A stretch of DNA of 64,000 nt from Apus apus (Eukaryota > Chordata > Aves > Apodiformes > Apodidae). The translations under genes were made by a program, and so were the position numbers. The stretch covers positions 153,870,858 through 153,934,857 of the forward strand of contig NC_067282.1 of NCBI RefSeq assembly GCF_020740795.1. Direction: 5' to 3'. The notes below the pieces were generated by a model. The model worked only from the letters and a program-made list of their open reading frames with translations. It had not been told where the DNA came from and did not search any database. Each line of letters opens with the position of its first letter. The stretch's first letter is position 1. Of the stretch, positions 32,396 to 45,200 are shown one piece after another.

Positions 32396-34044
32396 GCTTT
32401 GCATCCTTAGAAAATCAGACAAAAATGCTTTTTATTTTCTAAGAGGACACATTCCATTAGAGTATCAAGCCAAGCTTTCACTTTATCAGAGGAAGCTGAG
32501 ATAACAGTAATTAGTAATAACCAATAATGCCTTTCTCTGGTCAAATGTCACTGTTGCTGGTGGGTTCCCCATGAGCTGTGCTTTTAGCTACACATAAGAA
32601 AAAACTAAGTTCCCTTCCATACTGGTGGCCTCATAAATTGGTGTGCAGCCAGGTGTCACCACCACGTACAAGACCCAGAACAGCAATCTGCAGGAGTCTG
32701 TGACTGAGGCAGCAGCCAGGCATGCCACCATCTCTTGTTCTGGGCCAAGGGTGGCTGCAAGACAACAGCAGGAAGGGGAGGTGGTGGAAAGGCAGCTCCA
32801 GAAGCACTGTGGATGAGGCCCTGTGAGCAAGTTGAGGGCACTCCTGGGGCTGAGGGAAAGATAGTGACTTGGAGAGATGCACAAAGAGCCCCCTTGCCCA
32901 GCCTCTTGAAACAAACAGCATCATCAGAGGTCTGAATGTCCGGAATGATTCTTTGGGGTCTCAAACTGCCAGGAAGGCTGTACCTGCTTATAACAGCTAA
33001 GCACTGGTGTTCTGCAGTTCCTGGTGTGCATTGGGCCTTATGTCAACCCTCTGTAGAGAGATCCCTCTAAAGACAGAAGTAGAATTAGGGCGTTTTAAGA
33101 AAGACATTTACATGCTCTGGTACTACCAGAAGTACCTGAGCACTGCAGAGAGCCAAAGGGACTGGGGAGCAGACGGGGAAGTAAAGGACAAGAAATTCGT
33201 TGTGTTTAAAAAAAACCTGTTTGGAATTAAAATCTAAAAGGAGGGAGAGCACAAACGGAGGCAAACACTGAAGGACCCCTGCTCCTCCCCTTGCAACTGT
33301 GTGCAGCTGTAGCACTGCTGAACGTGCTTCTCCAGCAAATGTGCCAAGGGGCCCAGACAGCTCTGCTGGGCGGTGCAGGTGGCTGCACCAGGAGACGTGC
33401 AGAAAAGACACTGAAAGTAGCTCTGGCCTCCACCATTTATATTGGTCTTCCTGGGGTTTGTCCCTCTCCATCATGTTAAGTTCCCTCTTCTGTGCGCCAC
33501 TCACTTAGGACCAGCATAAGTGGACTATGGCTGGTTCAGTCTGTGAGAAAATGTGCTGTTGAGGACTGACTGGGCTTCTGAGTGACAGAGCAGAGCTGCC
33601 GAGACCTCCACTAACAGGGGATTACAACAATAATAAATAATGATCTGATCTGATAGCAGTGCAGCCAGCACAAATGATGCAATCTGTGGCCATGCCTGCA
33701 GCTCTCCAGAGCCAACATTTCAACTCCATTCACTAAAGCAGCTCAAGTGCTCTCCTTGGCATGGATGCAAGGGCAGACAGACACTCCCCGCTGCTATGTC
33801 TCTGCTCCATCGTACAGTTTCTGCTTCCCCAGGGCTCTTAGTTAGGGCAGTGTTGATGTATCTTGCTGGTGGTTACCCAATGGTGGTAGCTCATTTTACA
33901 AGGATTATGAATCAAGAAAGACACACAGGTTTGGCAAAACACTTTGTGGACATAGTAAACACAAGCTATGTGCTCTCAGATCCCTAGACAAAAACTTACA
34001 GATGTTCATTTCAGGCTAATAATTCAAAATGCTAAGTGACAATT

Positions 34045-34097
34045 TAGATAATCTATAAGGTCCCTTCAAACCCAAACCATTCTATGATTCTGTGAGT
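34045..34097 (+). mobile_element. CR1 3' tail remnant, plus strand
   Basis: About 50 bases ending in AACCATTCTATGATTCTGTG, preceded by AAGGTCCCTTCAAACCCAAA: the extreme 3' end of a CR1 element with two terminal octamer-like units. Confidence 0.85.
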
Positions 34098-35839
34098 ACC
34101 CTCTCAATGAGCATCTTCATTTTCTGAAGCCATAAATGTCAGTCAGTTGCTGCAGCAGCTGCTGTGAAGTCCTTGGGTCCCTCCAGACATGTGGTGAGAT
34201 GTCTGTCCAGCTTTCAGGACAAGTTTGAGCCTGGGGCAAAACCTGAGGTCCAGCTGCACCTGGCACTGGGCAGCTACCATGTTCCAAATCACTTTATCTT
34301 GCCATCATCTGATGACAAGCAGACCCAGGCATATATGATGGTAGTTCTCCCAAACATTATATGGTGCCTGGCAGGACTGAGTGACCCCACCCTGCTTGCT
34401 TTGACCAGCCAGAATGGACTGGAAGATTTTAGGAAAGGACGTGAGCTTCCTGGCTGGCAGGCTGTGCTCCAAGAGAGAAAGATGCAATTGTTTCTCCTGC
34501 TCCCAGCAGCCAGAAGGCACTGATTGTCTGCAAAGCCTGTCTGCTGGCTCCAGCTTTGGGTGGGTGGAGGACACCATAATGACCTAGGGGCAGTAGGAGA
34601 TTATTCTTCCCGAACGGCTTCACCACTGATGGTTATCAATGCCTGTTTTCTTACGTCCTCTCTGGGGAATAGGGGGAGCAAACCACAAGGAAAATCCCAA
34701 GAAGTTGTAATGCATTTGTATCATAGTTAAGACTTCTACCAAAGCATCTGCGGTGTGATTTCTGAGCCTGATTGGATTGGGATCTAGATCATGAAACTTC
34801 CTCGGCTAATCTGAAATTCCCAACATAGCTAGGTAGTTCTTTCTTTTTGGCTTCTATTGGGTTAAATAAAATGCATTTCCTTATGGAACCAAACACCACG
34901 CCATCTGGAGTGAGCAAAACCCTATCAGTTTTTAAGACTTTTAAATGCTGGGCCGGTGAAATGCTTCACTTGAGGCACAAGAAAAGTCCTAATGACTTCA
35001 CTGAGGCCACTTCTATGCCTAGGAGCATGCATGGTTTTGCTGGGCTGTGCCCAACAGCTGGGGCTCACAGACCAGTGTAGGAATACCTGGTTCCTATCGA
35101 CTCACGCTGGCATGGGAAGGCAGAGCCTGGCAAAATGGACAGGAGCAAACTGAGAAATATACTTGTGCTCTAATTATGACACCCAACAAAAGACCCCAGC
35201 ATGTGTAAGATGTTTCTCCAAGCCAGATCCTGATAAAGAAGATCAGACCTTTATCCTCCTGCTTCCAATCCATCCATCCATGCTAAAAACTTCATTAACA
35301 GGAGAGGAGGGGCTTTGCAAGCTCAAGATCTTACTTAACCAGCTGTTATCAGAGAATTTGCAGGGTGCATGAACTCTCTTGCCTTACATCACTGCTCTGA
35401 GAGGAGGCTGTTAGCTTTCTGATAAAACCCCGTGCCAATTATGAAAAGAAATTCTGCATTTTGGGGATGATGCACACTTGATAAGAAAGATGCCTTACAC
35501 TGTTACCAATATTGACTTAGGAGGGATGCGCAGTAAGTGTTGCATTACAAACCTTGTCACTATCTGCATCTCAGAGAGCTGAAAAGTTAGCAGGCAGATG
35601 CCTACGAGGACGTGTCTATCTCCACTGGGCAGCCTGCACAGCCTGGAGTTCCTTAGAACCCCCGAGATCCCTTCAGAGGATCCCTTTGCTGCTGTGTTTG
35701 CAGTGGGTATGTAAACCCCTGACAGTGCTTGCTTTTTTTTTTTTTTTTTTTTCCCCCCTAATGTATATGCTTGTTATAACACCTTGGGAAGGAAAAGGGT
35801 GCTGCCTTTGCAAAGTTAGATAACTGGCCCAGTTCTTTG

Positions 35840-36149
35840 CTGCTGGATTGGCTGGGAGAGGCCCTGTAAAACCATGCTGGCCAGCCGCCCGGCCCAGCCC
35901 TGCGAGGCTGCAAGCTATTTCCACAATTGGCCACTTCAGAGTGGGAGAGGGGGAGGTGTAGACAGACGGGCAAACTGCATCTCCGCCAGGCTGCTTCCCT
36001 TCCTCCTTGTTTTTCCTCAGCCAGGGTAGTTTGACAAGCCCACTCTGGGCACCTCTGAGCTCTCCTCACAACGCCCAGACAAGTGGGGTGCAGCATTGGC
36101 AGCCAGGTACCTGGCCCTCAGCTGTGCTAGCACAGTCCCAGGGCAGGTC
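35840..36149 (+). promoter_or_regulatory. Probable promoter and 5' UTR of TEF first exon beta
   Basis: Two ATTGG (inverted CCAAT) motifs at 35847 and 35926 precede the coding part of exon beta by 200-300 bases. There is no CpG island and no clear TATA box. The transcription start is not visible from sequence; the assignment rests only on position. Confidence 0.35.
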
Positions 36150-36252
36150 ATGTCAAGCTGCAACAGCCCTGGGGGCCCTGCTGCCCTGGACTTTCCAGAA
36201 GTCCTGAAGTCCCTGCTGGAGTACTCCTTACCCTGGACCAACAAGATGACAG
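36150..36252 (+). CDS. TEF: TEF alternative first exon (beta), coding part
   Basis: 103 coding bases ending TGGACCAACAAGATGACAG before GTAGGA. Conservation to the mammalian beta N-terminus covers about 17 residues. The Ser/Gly/Pro residues before it ([11 protein letters not shown]) have no counterpart I know. If translation started at the CTG, the protein would be 12 residues shorter. Confidence 0.85.
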
Positions 36253-39200
36253 GTAGGATTGAAGGAACACATTTTGGGGTTTCGGTTTTGATTTCTCCTT
36301 CCCCTCTCTTAAAGTTGCAAGGCAAGAAGGGGGCAGAAGATCTTTTTTGCTGCAAGCCCTTCGAGGGTGTGTGTCCAAGTCAGAAAGGGAGTTATGGTGG
36401 TGAAAGTGATATGCAGCTAGGAGGAAAAACGGCAGCAATCGGTTGATTACAAAATCACTCAAGAGTGCTGAGCTCTTGATCTTCTTAATCTCTGGGTTCA
36501 GCTGCTTCTTGGAAACCCTCAAAGCTTTGGGCACATATCCCTGCGCTCACGTAGGATTAAATTCCAGGATTGCCATCCAGGTTGTCCTATGGTTAATAAC
36601 TGCTTAGACTCCAGGCATCACCTCTTCCCAGATGCAGACTCTCCAGGAAACCTAACCTACATGGGGCAGGCTGATCCTTTGCAAACTTTGTGTTTGGTAC
36701 TACAGTTGTTAATCAGTGGAAAGCTGGGGTAGGGAACACAGCAAATGTTGTATTTTCCTAGCAAGAGGCTTCCCTGCTCTTTTTGCAGCATCCTAGAAAA
36801 CAAATCGAAAGGATGCAGGAAGTTTAGGCTGGGCTTCTGCTGTGCTGAATACTTTGCTCTTGCTGGACTGACCACTTCTCTGTTGCTGGGCATGCTCCAA
36901 ATGCCCATCGCACAACTCAAGACCCTCTGGTTTTGGTTAGGATGCCACACACCCTTGTCAAGCTACTTTTTTGGTTGTTGTGTTTTAAGGTTCACTGTCA
37001 AGTGGTGGGGAGGTATGTGGGAACACCTGGGCTGAACAAGCTCATGTCTAGGCATGAACAAGTTGAACTCACAGAAACGAACATGCACTGAGCTCGCTCT
37101 TCTGTAGGGAGTTGGTACTAGGACATGGAGATGGCTCTGCAGTCTTGAGGGGCAGCATGATCCAGGAGGTGGGAGCAGAAAAGCCAGATGCACTGTGTGG
37201 AGAGGGACACTGCTCTTGCTCCACAGCCAATGGGAGAACAGGCTGCTCCTACAGCAGTAAAGCATTCATGGCAAGAAAGGCAGCTGCCTACACACCTGCT
37301 GGAGAAGAGCAAGTCCTGTGGCACTCACATAATTCCCCGTGGGAAAGGGGTTAATAGGGCAAGGGCAGCAACCATACCCCCTAAAGGGCTCAATTTGTCA
37401 CATCGCTCTGATGCTGCCACCTGTGAGCTGGCTCTCTCCTCTGCTGACACTTTGCCCGTTAATGGGTCTGTGTGTGGGAACCAGGGCATATTTTCCGAGC
37501 TGACTGATACCCAGGTAGAAAGCGGGCCTCGCTGGGAGGAGGCAGCCAGGGCCACGGGAAGCTCACGTGGTGCAGAGCCTTGCTGTGGCTAAGCTGAAGT
37601 TTGGCTGCCTCTCTGGGACCTCTGGTCTCCACAGCCAAGTGGATTGAATTAATCCAAGGGAGGAGTGCTGGCAAGATTTATCTGTTTGGCAAGAGTTCAA
37701 GTGGGGGTAGAGGGGAGATCAATGATTTGCAGGGAGAATAGTTTAGTCTTAACTCAGTATGGCTTATTTGGCAGTTGAGGGTGCTGGTTTGTGGCAGCTT
37801 GCTTCCTCAGTCCCAGGACCACCCTGCCTCTCAGCATCACCTCCTGTAACCCTTAGAATTGTCCCTATTATGCCACTTCCTTCCCATACCAGTGTTCCCA
37901 TCATGGCCCTCTTCCCACAGAGCTGAATTATTTCCTCCTGGATCTCCATACCAGTCACCTGGATTTCCTGCGTCTCAGAAACGTGTTCTGCTATTCAGAA
38001 TTCCCAGTGGGACTTGTTGTACGTGTCCCCCCATTCTGTGCCTACCGCTGGGCTGCTTCTTGCTTACCTCCACGCAGCATCAGAGCTGGGCTGTTCTGCA
38101 TCATCTGGCCCTGACAAGACTCATAGCAGCAACAGCCAAGGCTGCTGCATTCCTCTCCTCCCATCTCATTGTCCTCCTCTCTTCCTTCTCAGCTGCAGAG
38201 CAAAAGAGAAATTCTAAAAATCCAGGCAGATCCCAGCTTAACCAAGAAGGTACAGCTGATAGTGCAGTACCCACTTTCTGCTGACAATGGCTTGAGCCCC
38301 TAATCCCCAGAAGCAGTGAGGAAAAGCTCTCAGAGCAGCCTCCCTCCTAGCTGGCAGGGCAGAACTGATGCCCAAGCAGGGTACTGTGAGAAGGAACCCA
38401 CAGGAATGCTCCCCAGGAACTCCCTCCCTCCTGCCTTTGGGCTGAGCAGCTAACACTGTACAGGCTAAACCCCCTCCAAGCAAAGTCACAGCCCAGTGGT
38501 GATGCAGAACAAAACTTAGCCTGGTGGAGCTTGGGTGGAAATGTGATGAAGAACACAGTCGATCGAAAGGGAAAAAGCTCTGGAGTAAAGACTGCCAAGT
38601 GGTTTTAATAACCTTCATTCATATGGATGTTACCCGGCAAAGCAGTTGCCATTGAGATCTGCAGGGGGTGATGCATGCCATGCCTGTTCCTTGAAGGAGC
38701 ACTGTACAGCACTGAGACACGGCGTCATCCCCGGGGGCCTCCAGCGTCAACAACAATGGAACAAAGCGACCATGAGAGAGCCATAACTGAAAGGAACGCC
38801 TGCGGGCTGCCCTGCTGCGGCCCTATTCATAGAAGCCATTCTTCCCGACCTCACTAGGTTGTGTTCTCTACCTACCTACCACCTACCACCAGTGGTTTCC
38901 CAGGCAAAAGCCTCACTGCGAACCTGCTGTCCCTTACCAAGCTGTGCTGCTTCTGTCATGTGTGGTCTGACATCTGTGTTTCATTGCCCCGCGTGAAGTG
39001 GCATCTCCCTTTCATGCATGTGCTTTTTTCTTCTGCCATCTGAGCTTGGCAAGGCAGAGGGAATCCGCTGAGGGCAAGCAGCAGCACTGGAGCATGCTGA
39101 GCAGCTGAGCATGACATGTTCTGCCTGCTTCTTGCAGCTGGATTTATCAGCCTTGATAAACGATGCATTAACCCGCACTGTTCCAGCCTGTATTGACAAG

Positions 39201-42200
39201 GTGGCTCTTTTCCAGCTCCCCACCAGGCAGCATGTGTGCAGAGTTGCAGCTGGAGTCCCACTCCTGTCACCTGTGAAGGAGGGAGTAGATTCAGCCTCCC
39301 AGCCTATGCAAGAGAAGTTGCAGGCAGGTAGGACAGCATGTTGTTCCTGTCTACCCAGGCTGGATGGAGACGTCCCCTGGTCCTCGTTGCAGTAAGGCAA
39401 TAGGGGAAAGCACCCAACCCACGTGCCTTCCAGTCTGTTCCTTTTCCTGGGGCACAAGGCAAGGAACACCAACCTGATTTTGTGTCACAAAGATAATCAG
39501 GGGTTTTTAGCAAGGGTCAGGTCAAACTGTGCCTCACAACCACAGTGAAATGTCTGAGGTCTGTGGGAGGGCAGCTGAATCAAGATGCCCGAGTGTCTAC
39601 CTGTGAAGAAGACGCTTTCTGCTGGCGCTCCGGGGGGCATCTCCGCCCTGGCCCCTGCTGGGTGCGGACGGGGCCATCCCGGGGAGGCTGCTCGCCCTTT
39701 CCTTTCCCCACTCGCAGCACTCTGCAGTGGGTTTGCTGCGGCAAGAGGCAGCGGCCGCTGACAGGAGAAGCCTGTGGCTGTAGCGTCTGTCCCTCCTGCC
39801 AGCTGCCTGCTGCTGCCCCAGCTCCTCAGCGCCCGCCCGCGCTCTGGGGGACGAGCACGGCAACACTTGCTCCCTCTGTGAGCTCAGCCCCCTAAATCCC
39901 AGCACGGCATCCCTGCTGCTGGAACGGGGCGGGAGGGCGCGGCTGCGGAATCACAAGGAACCGCTTGTGATCGTGAAACCTTGGGAGAGGTTCCCCCTTC
40001 TCCAGGGCCCAGCCGTGCCCGCCGCCGCAGCGGAGCCCTCCTGACGGCCAGCGCTATGCAGGGCACGCCGCTGCGGCTGCTGCCGCCGTGATGTAGGGCA
40101 GCGGGGGGTTACACCCCAGCCAGGCGGGAAAGGTGATCTCGGGATCCTGAACCGAGGACGTTTCAGGACTGGCTGGAGCGCCGGCAGCGCTTCGGGAGCG
40201 GCGGCCGCCGCGGGGACGCGACCTCGGCGGCCGGGCCCAGCAGGCCGGGCCAGAGGCGGCGGCGGGGGGCAGCGCGCGGCGGGGGGCAGCGCGCGGCCGG
40301 GCCGGCTCCGGGCAGCGCGGGGCAGCGCGCGCCGCCCGCCCCGCCGGTAACGGCCGGTAACGGCCGCCGCGGGGAGAACCTCTCGCGCAGCCGCGGGAGT
40401 GGCGGGCGCGCGCCCCACGGCCGCCGCCGGCTCCTCCCCCGCCCCCGCGCGCGCCGCCCCGCCCCGCCCCGCCCTCACGGAGCAGCTGGCGGTGACGCAG
40501 CGCCCGGGGGGGGAGGGGCGGGGCGCCGTATGCTAACGAGCCGCCGCCGCCCGCCCCTGCACGTGCCTCGGCGGGCGGGGGGCGCGTGCCCGCGCCGGCT
40601 GCGGAGGGGCGGGAAGGGCGGGGCCCGGCGGCGCGCGGCCGCCCCGCCCCCCGGGAGCGGCTCGAGCCAATCGGCGGGGCGCAGGGGGCGGGGCGGGGCG
40701 CGAGGGGCGGGGCGGGCGCGGCCCCCGAGCTCATGAATGCTGAAAAGCACGCGAGGCGTCAGCCGGCCGCGCATGCGCGCTCGGCCCCGCTCGGCGCCGT
40801 CGAGCTCGGCGCTGGTCGCTGCCTGGCGGGCCCGGGAGCTGCCGCAGCCTCTCGCCGGGCGCTGCGGCCCGTGACAGCCCGTGACAGCCCGCCCGCCGGC
40901 TCGCGGGGAGCATGCCCGGCCGCGCCGCGCACCAGGAGGCGGCGGCGGCGGCGGCGGGAGGACCGGAGCCCACTGCAGCCGGGGGGAGCGCGGGGGCCGC
41001 CGCGCAGCGGGAGCAGCGGGGCCTGGCGGGCGCCTTCCCGCTGGTGCTGAAGAAGCTGATGGAGAACCCGCCGCGGGAGGCGCGCCTGGGTGAGCGCGGA
41101 GCGCGCGCGGGGGCGGCGGGAGCGCGCGGCACCGTCCAACACCCCCATTCCCCCCCCCCCCCCCCCCGCTCTTTCCGCCGACCTCCTCCCCCCGCCCCGC
41201 GCCTCGGAGGGCGGGACCCGGCGGGTCAGGGCGGGAGCGGCTGCGGGGAGCGCGGGGGGAGCCCCCGCGGGCCGGGCCGCACGCTGCGGGCTGGCGGCTT
41301 CCTCTCGGTACCCCCCGCCCCGCCTCTCCCCGCACCGCCCCGCCTCTCCCCCGCTCCGGGCGGCCGTGCCGAGCGCCGGCCGCACGGGACCCCAGGCTGC
41401 CGGCCCCGGCAGGACGCGCTCGGCCCGCGGGCCTGGCGCCGGCGGGCTGCTGGTGGCTGGGAAGTTCAGCTGCTGCCGTGGTCCTCGGGTGGGTGTGCAC
41501 TTAGGTGTTCGGGCTGGAGAAGCTCTGCAGGGAGAGCATAGGTAGCTGTCAGGAGGTGGGAGGCGGGCTTTATTCCCTGGGCCGCCTGGAGCCTCCCTAC
41601 CTGTCTGCAGGCAGACAGCCGGGAGCGGCAGGGCAAAGGTTTCCAGCCTCCCTCGGCCGCAGTTGCTGAGGAGTTGTACGATGTCGTGCATGAGCAGCAG
41701 ATCGCTTCAGGTGGGGTTTGGCGATAATCTCTCTGTCAGGGTGTCACTGGGACCGCCTGCACAGGCAGCCCTGTTGAGGCTGGGTTTTGCCTCTCCCACT
41801 AATTATGCAGACAGCAGCTGTGTAAATAACAGCACGGGTGCTTATAGACTTCATTGCTGATGGCACGCCTTTTTTTTTTTTTTTTTTTTTCTTTTTAATA
41901 ACCTGCCAATGTTTTTGCCTTTTTGAGTATGAGTTTGATTTTGAGGAAGGCTGGGGTTTTATCTGCACTGCTGTAATGCCCAGTGTAGCGGTGTATAGTA
42001 AAAGAAGTCCTTGCATCTAGGAATTTTGAGGCTTAGAATAACGTTTGGAACATCAGGCAACGTCCAGAGTAGACCACAGTGCAAGCAAGGTTGGCAAGGT
42101 TGATCCCAGTGAGAATGCTAGTCAAGATCCATTTACTTCCTGTGGCTAGCATTGCACAGTACTGTGAACTGTAGCCATCTTGTGATTCTGGTAAATATTT

Positions 42201-45200
42201 TTTCTGTTTCTGTAAAAAAAAAAAAAAGGCAAAAAAAAAGCGCCTCTGATAAAGGTCTTAGTTGTGTTGCTATGGTGCAGGATGCTGCAGTACATAGGAC
42301 CTTGAATCTACAACGTTATGGGATTTCTTAAGATATTTCCTCGCTCAGTCATTTTTAAAGGCAACAGTACCAGCAGGAGCAATTTCAGTTCACGTGTAGA
42401 AACTATGATGGTAGCTGACTGGGATATGATGACTTTGTCTTAGAGGTGGTTTTCATCTCCAGAATCGTGTGGTCTGGCCTATGGAGATGTAACATTTTAA
42501 AATTAATACCATTTTGAGGTAGTGTGTTTTTCTAAAATGAGAACCATTCAATGCCTTTCATTTTACTAGATGACCCCGTTCCAGCCAGGGAAGGTGTTTA
42601 TCTTGATTCTCTGAAGCCTTGCTAGTGAGCCCATTACATCTTGATTACCCCTCTCCAGTCATGCTGTGATGGAAGTTCAGATTGTTCTCATTCTTAAAAT
42701 TTCTCCATAGATTTCCTTAGTCCACCTTGAACTGTTTCACTTTGTAGAACTTGCTTCCTGTTTATTTTGATCTCTTATGCTTTCCTTGTTTGCATACTTG
42801 CAAGACAGAAGAAAAAATGCCTTCTGTGTTAACAGGTAGTTACTCCTTGTTTTACAAAAGGCTTGTCAGTAGAATTGTGACTCAACTGACTTCAGAGGAT
42901 CCTTGTTGTATTTTCTATTCCTTTACAGTATAGAGGCACTACCAAAAGAACAACTAATTACTCATTTGATTAATCCAGTGGTGTGTTTTCAGCAGCCTTT
43001 CTCAGAAAAGACCCCGTGCCTTTTGTCTAGAATGCCTGGTGACAAATATAGTTTTTGTCTTACTTTGTGAGAAGCGTTATCAACTAGCTGCAGTGTCCAT
43101 TTATAGTCTCCAGAAGCTACCTCTGGGTTTTCCAGTGGCTGTAGGTAATTTGACTACCCAGTCAGCAAGCAGGCTTTCTAATCCTGAGCAACACAGGAGG
43201 ACATCCAGTCCCAACTGCATGCCATCATCTTGAATGCTTTGCCATATACCAAGTACATCTGATTGTTCTTGCTGTAAGTTGTCATGCACACTGTAGGGAT
43301 TAAGTAAATAAAAATAATCGTATTTGTATAAAAAGTTCTGTGGGAAAAGGGAAGAGAATTAATGTTCTGGAGCAGGAGTATAGGTCTGTCCTGTTAATAA
43401 TGTGCTGCTGTATGCTGTCCAAAGGATGCCTTAATCACCAGCTGTGTGCTGCTGTGGCCCGAGGAGTGCCTCAACAAACATCACAGTAATGGACATCAGG
43501 ACTACAGAACCCTAAAACCTGTCTTGTTCCATTGTCATAAGTGGGACTGAAGACTTGTGGGGCAGTCAGCCTTGGTCTGTCTAGTGTTTTCGGTATAACT
43601 TGAGAATATTTTTTGATGAAGGAGGGGAACTTTGTCAGAAAAGTGTTTGTTCTGTTTGTAGCTGGGATAACACTTGACAGTTGTAGTCAGTATGTCTTTT
43701 GGTGTGGGTTTGTTTCAGTTGTTGGTTTTTTGGGTTTGTTGTTTTTTTTGAAGAAAAGCCAGGATGTGGAATCAAGCTCTTTCCAGGCTGCTGCTTTTGG
43801 CTAAAATAACAGTATTTACAACAGTTCAAGAACTGGAACATTCTGCCTAAATTACTTAGCATAAACCAGTGACCTGTCTGTTCAGAGCAGATGTACAGCC
43901 TAGTTAATAGGTCACAGTAGCAGAATGAGGGGGCTAAATCAGACATGAGCTATCAGCTGCAGAAGTACAGTCCAGATTTATCAGGGTGACCTTGAATCAC
44001 TGCAAATGGAGCCTCTTAGGATACTGCAGCTCTGCTGTCAGGTAATACCTGTTTACACTATAAATACCTTCAGAGAATTAATGTCTCGGGTCCCCGTGCT
44101 GGGGCAGGCAGAAACTTTCCCCTCAAGATGGAAGAAGTTTATTAGTGTTCCATTAGATACTGTGCAGCCAGCAGGATGTTGTGCAGCAGAAATAAAGATT
44201 AAATTAATTGAAATAAAGCCAGTGGGAAAATGTCAATGCAAAAATTATCATACAACATGTTTTTTTACATGTTTGAAATTTACGGACACCCAGTACATAC
44301 ATTAACTTCTGCTATTTAATTTATTTCAGATATTGATGTTGGAAGTGAGGGGACAGAGAGACAGCATAGCTAAAGAAAGACCACTGGAGCACAGTGCTTG
44401 TCCAGTTGTCAACATGGAACAAAAGGAAAATTCAGATGGCCTTCTCATATGAAGAAAGGATCTAATCTGGTGTGAGCCAGGGACAATAGCAAGAGGAAGT
44501 AGAAGGGACCACAGTCTTTGATGGTGCACATCTAAAAGGCACTGGAAGATCTGAGAAGGCCACAAATGCCAGTAGTACAGTCGTTTTAGCATCTGCCTTC
44601 TGAAACATATTTTTAAGCCTTATGTTTAGTCTAATCACTTCAAGTTTCTTCTCCCCTCTGTTGGAGGTGTTGTATTAGATGTTGCAAAACAAAAGCACTG
44701 CTGGCTTGCATTAATACTGACATAATTTATAATGGAATACTATTGTTTTCAGGAGTAAAGAATTATTATTTTTTCTTTTTAGTTGACATTTTGACTCAAT
44801 ATTCACAATTTTTTAATGATGTTGATTAAAAAATAAAGTGATTTACAAAGAAGTCATTATTGTCACTTGCATTTGTTTTGGTGACCTTTACTAGGATGTC
44901 ATCCACAACCCCCAAGGTGAATCTGGGTTCAGTTTTGCTGGGCACTATGCAAAGCTGGGGAAATACTAATCCCTGATTCACCGGTTGGATTTAAAATGAC
45001 AGTTCCAGTTTGGTGGGGTGTAAGTGAAAACATCCTTGTATATGAAGTAGAGCAGATATTGTTTCTTTACTAGCTTCAAGTAGGAGCTGTTTAGAAACAT
45101 TCAGGTTATTTGGATCATGACTGCTAACCTGCATGTTTGCTTTGCCCAAGCAACGGGTAGGAAAGTTGCAAAGCTCCTCTGCAAAAAAGGAGTTTATGGC

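Larger units (their letters stand above)
27611..36090. other. Intergenic region between ZC3H7B and TEF
   Basis: About 8.5 kb with no exon I can support on either strand; open frames here are short, start at non-ATG codons in part, and resemble no family. Contents: AATAAA at 28199; the E-box cluster 30961-31193; a D-box at 32388-32395; a CR1 tail at about 34045-34097; a T20 run at 35733-35752; and, at its right end, the probable promoter of TEF first exon beta. Confidence 0.6.
39620..41460. promoter_or_regulatory. CpG island over TEF first exon alpha
   Basis: About 1.8 kb of dense CpG and GC-rich sequence centred on exon alpha, contrasting with the CpG-poor surroundings. Long open frames on both strands here are a product of the base composition. 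It is the expected main promoter of TEF. Confidence 0.9.

Noticed and set aside
36096..36149. Extension of TEF exon beta upstream to 36096
   Set aside because: The frame is open there but begins with TTG, not ATG; 36150 is the first in-frame ATG before the conserved part.
40475..41691. Open frames of 226-341 codons on the minus strand opposite TEF exon alpha
   Set aside because: Arg/Pro/Ala-rich products of the CpG island, with no recognisable domain, opposite a well-supported exon.
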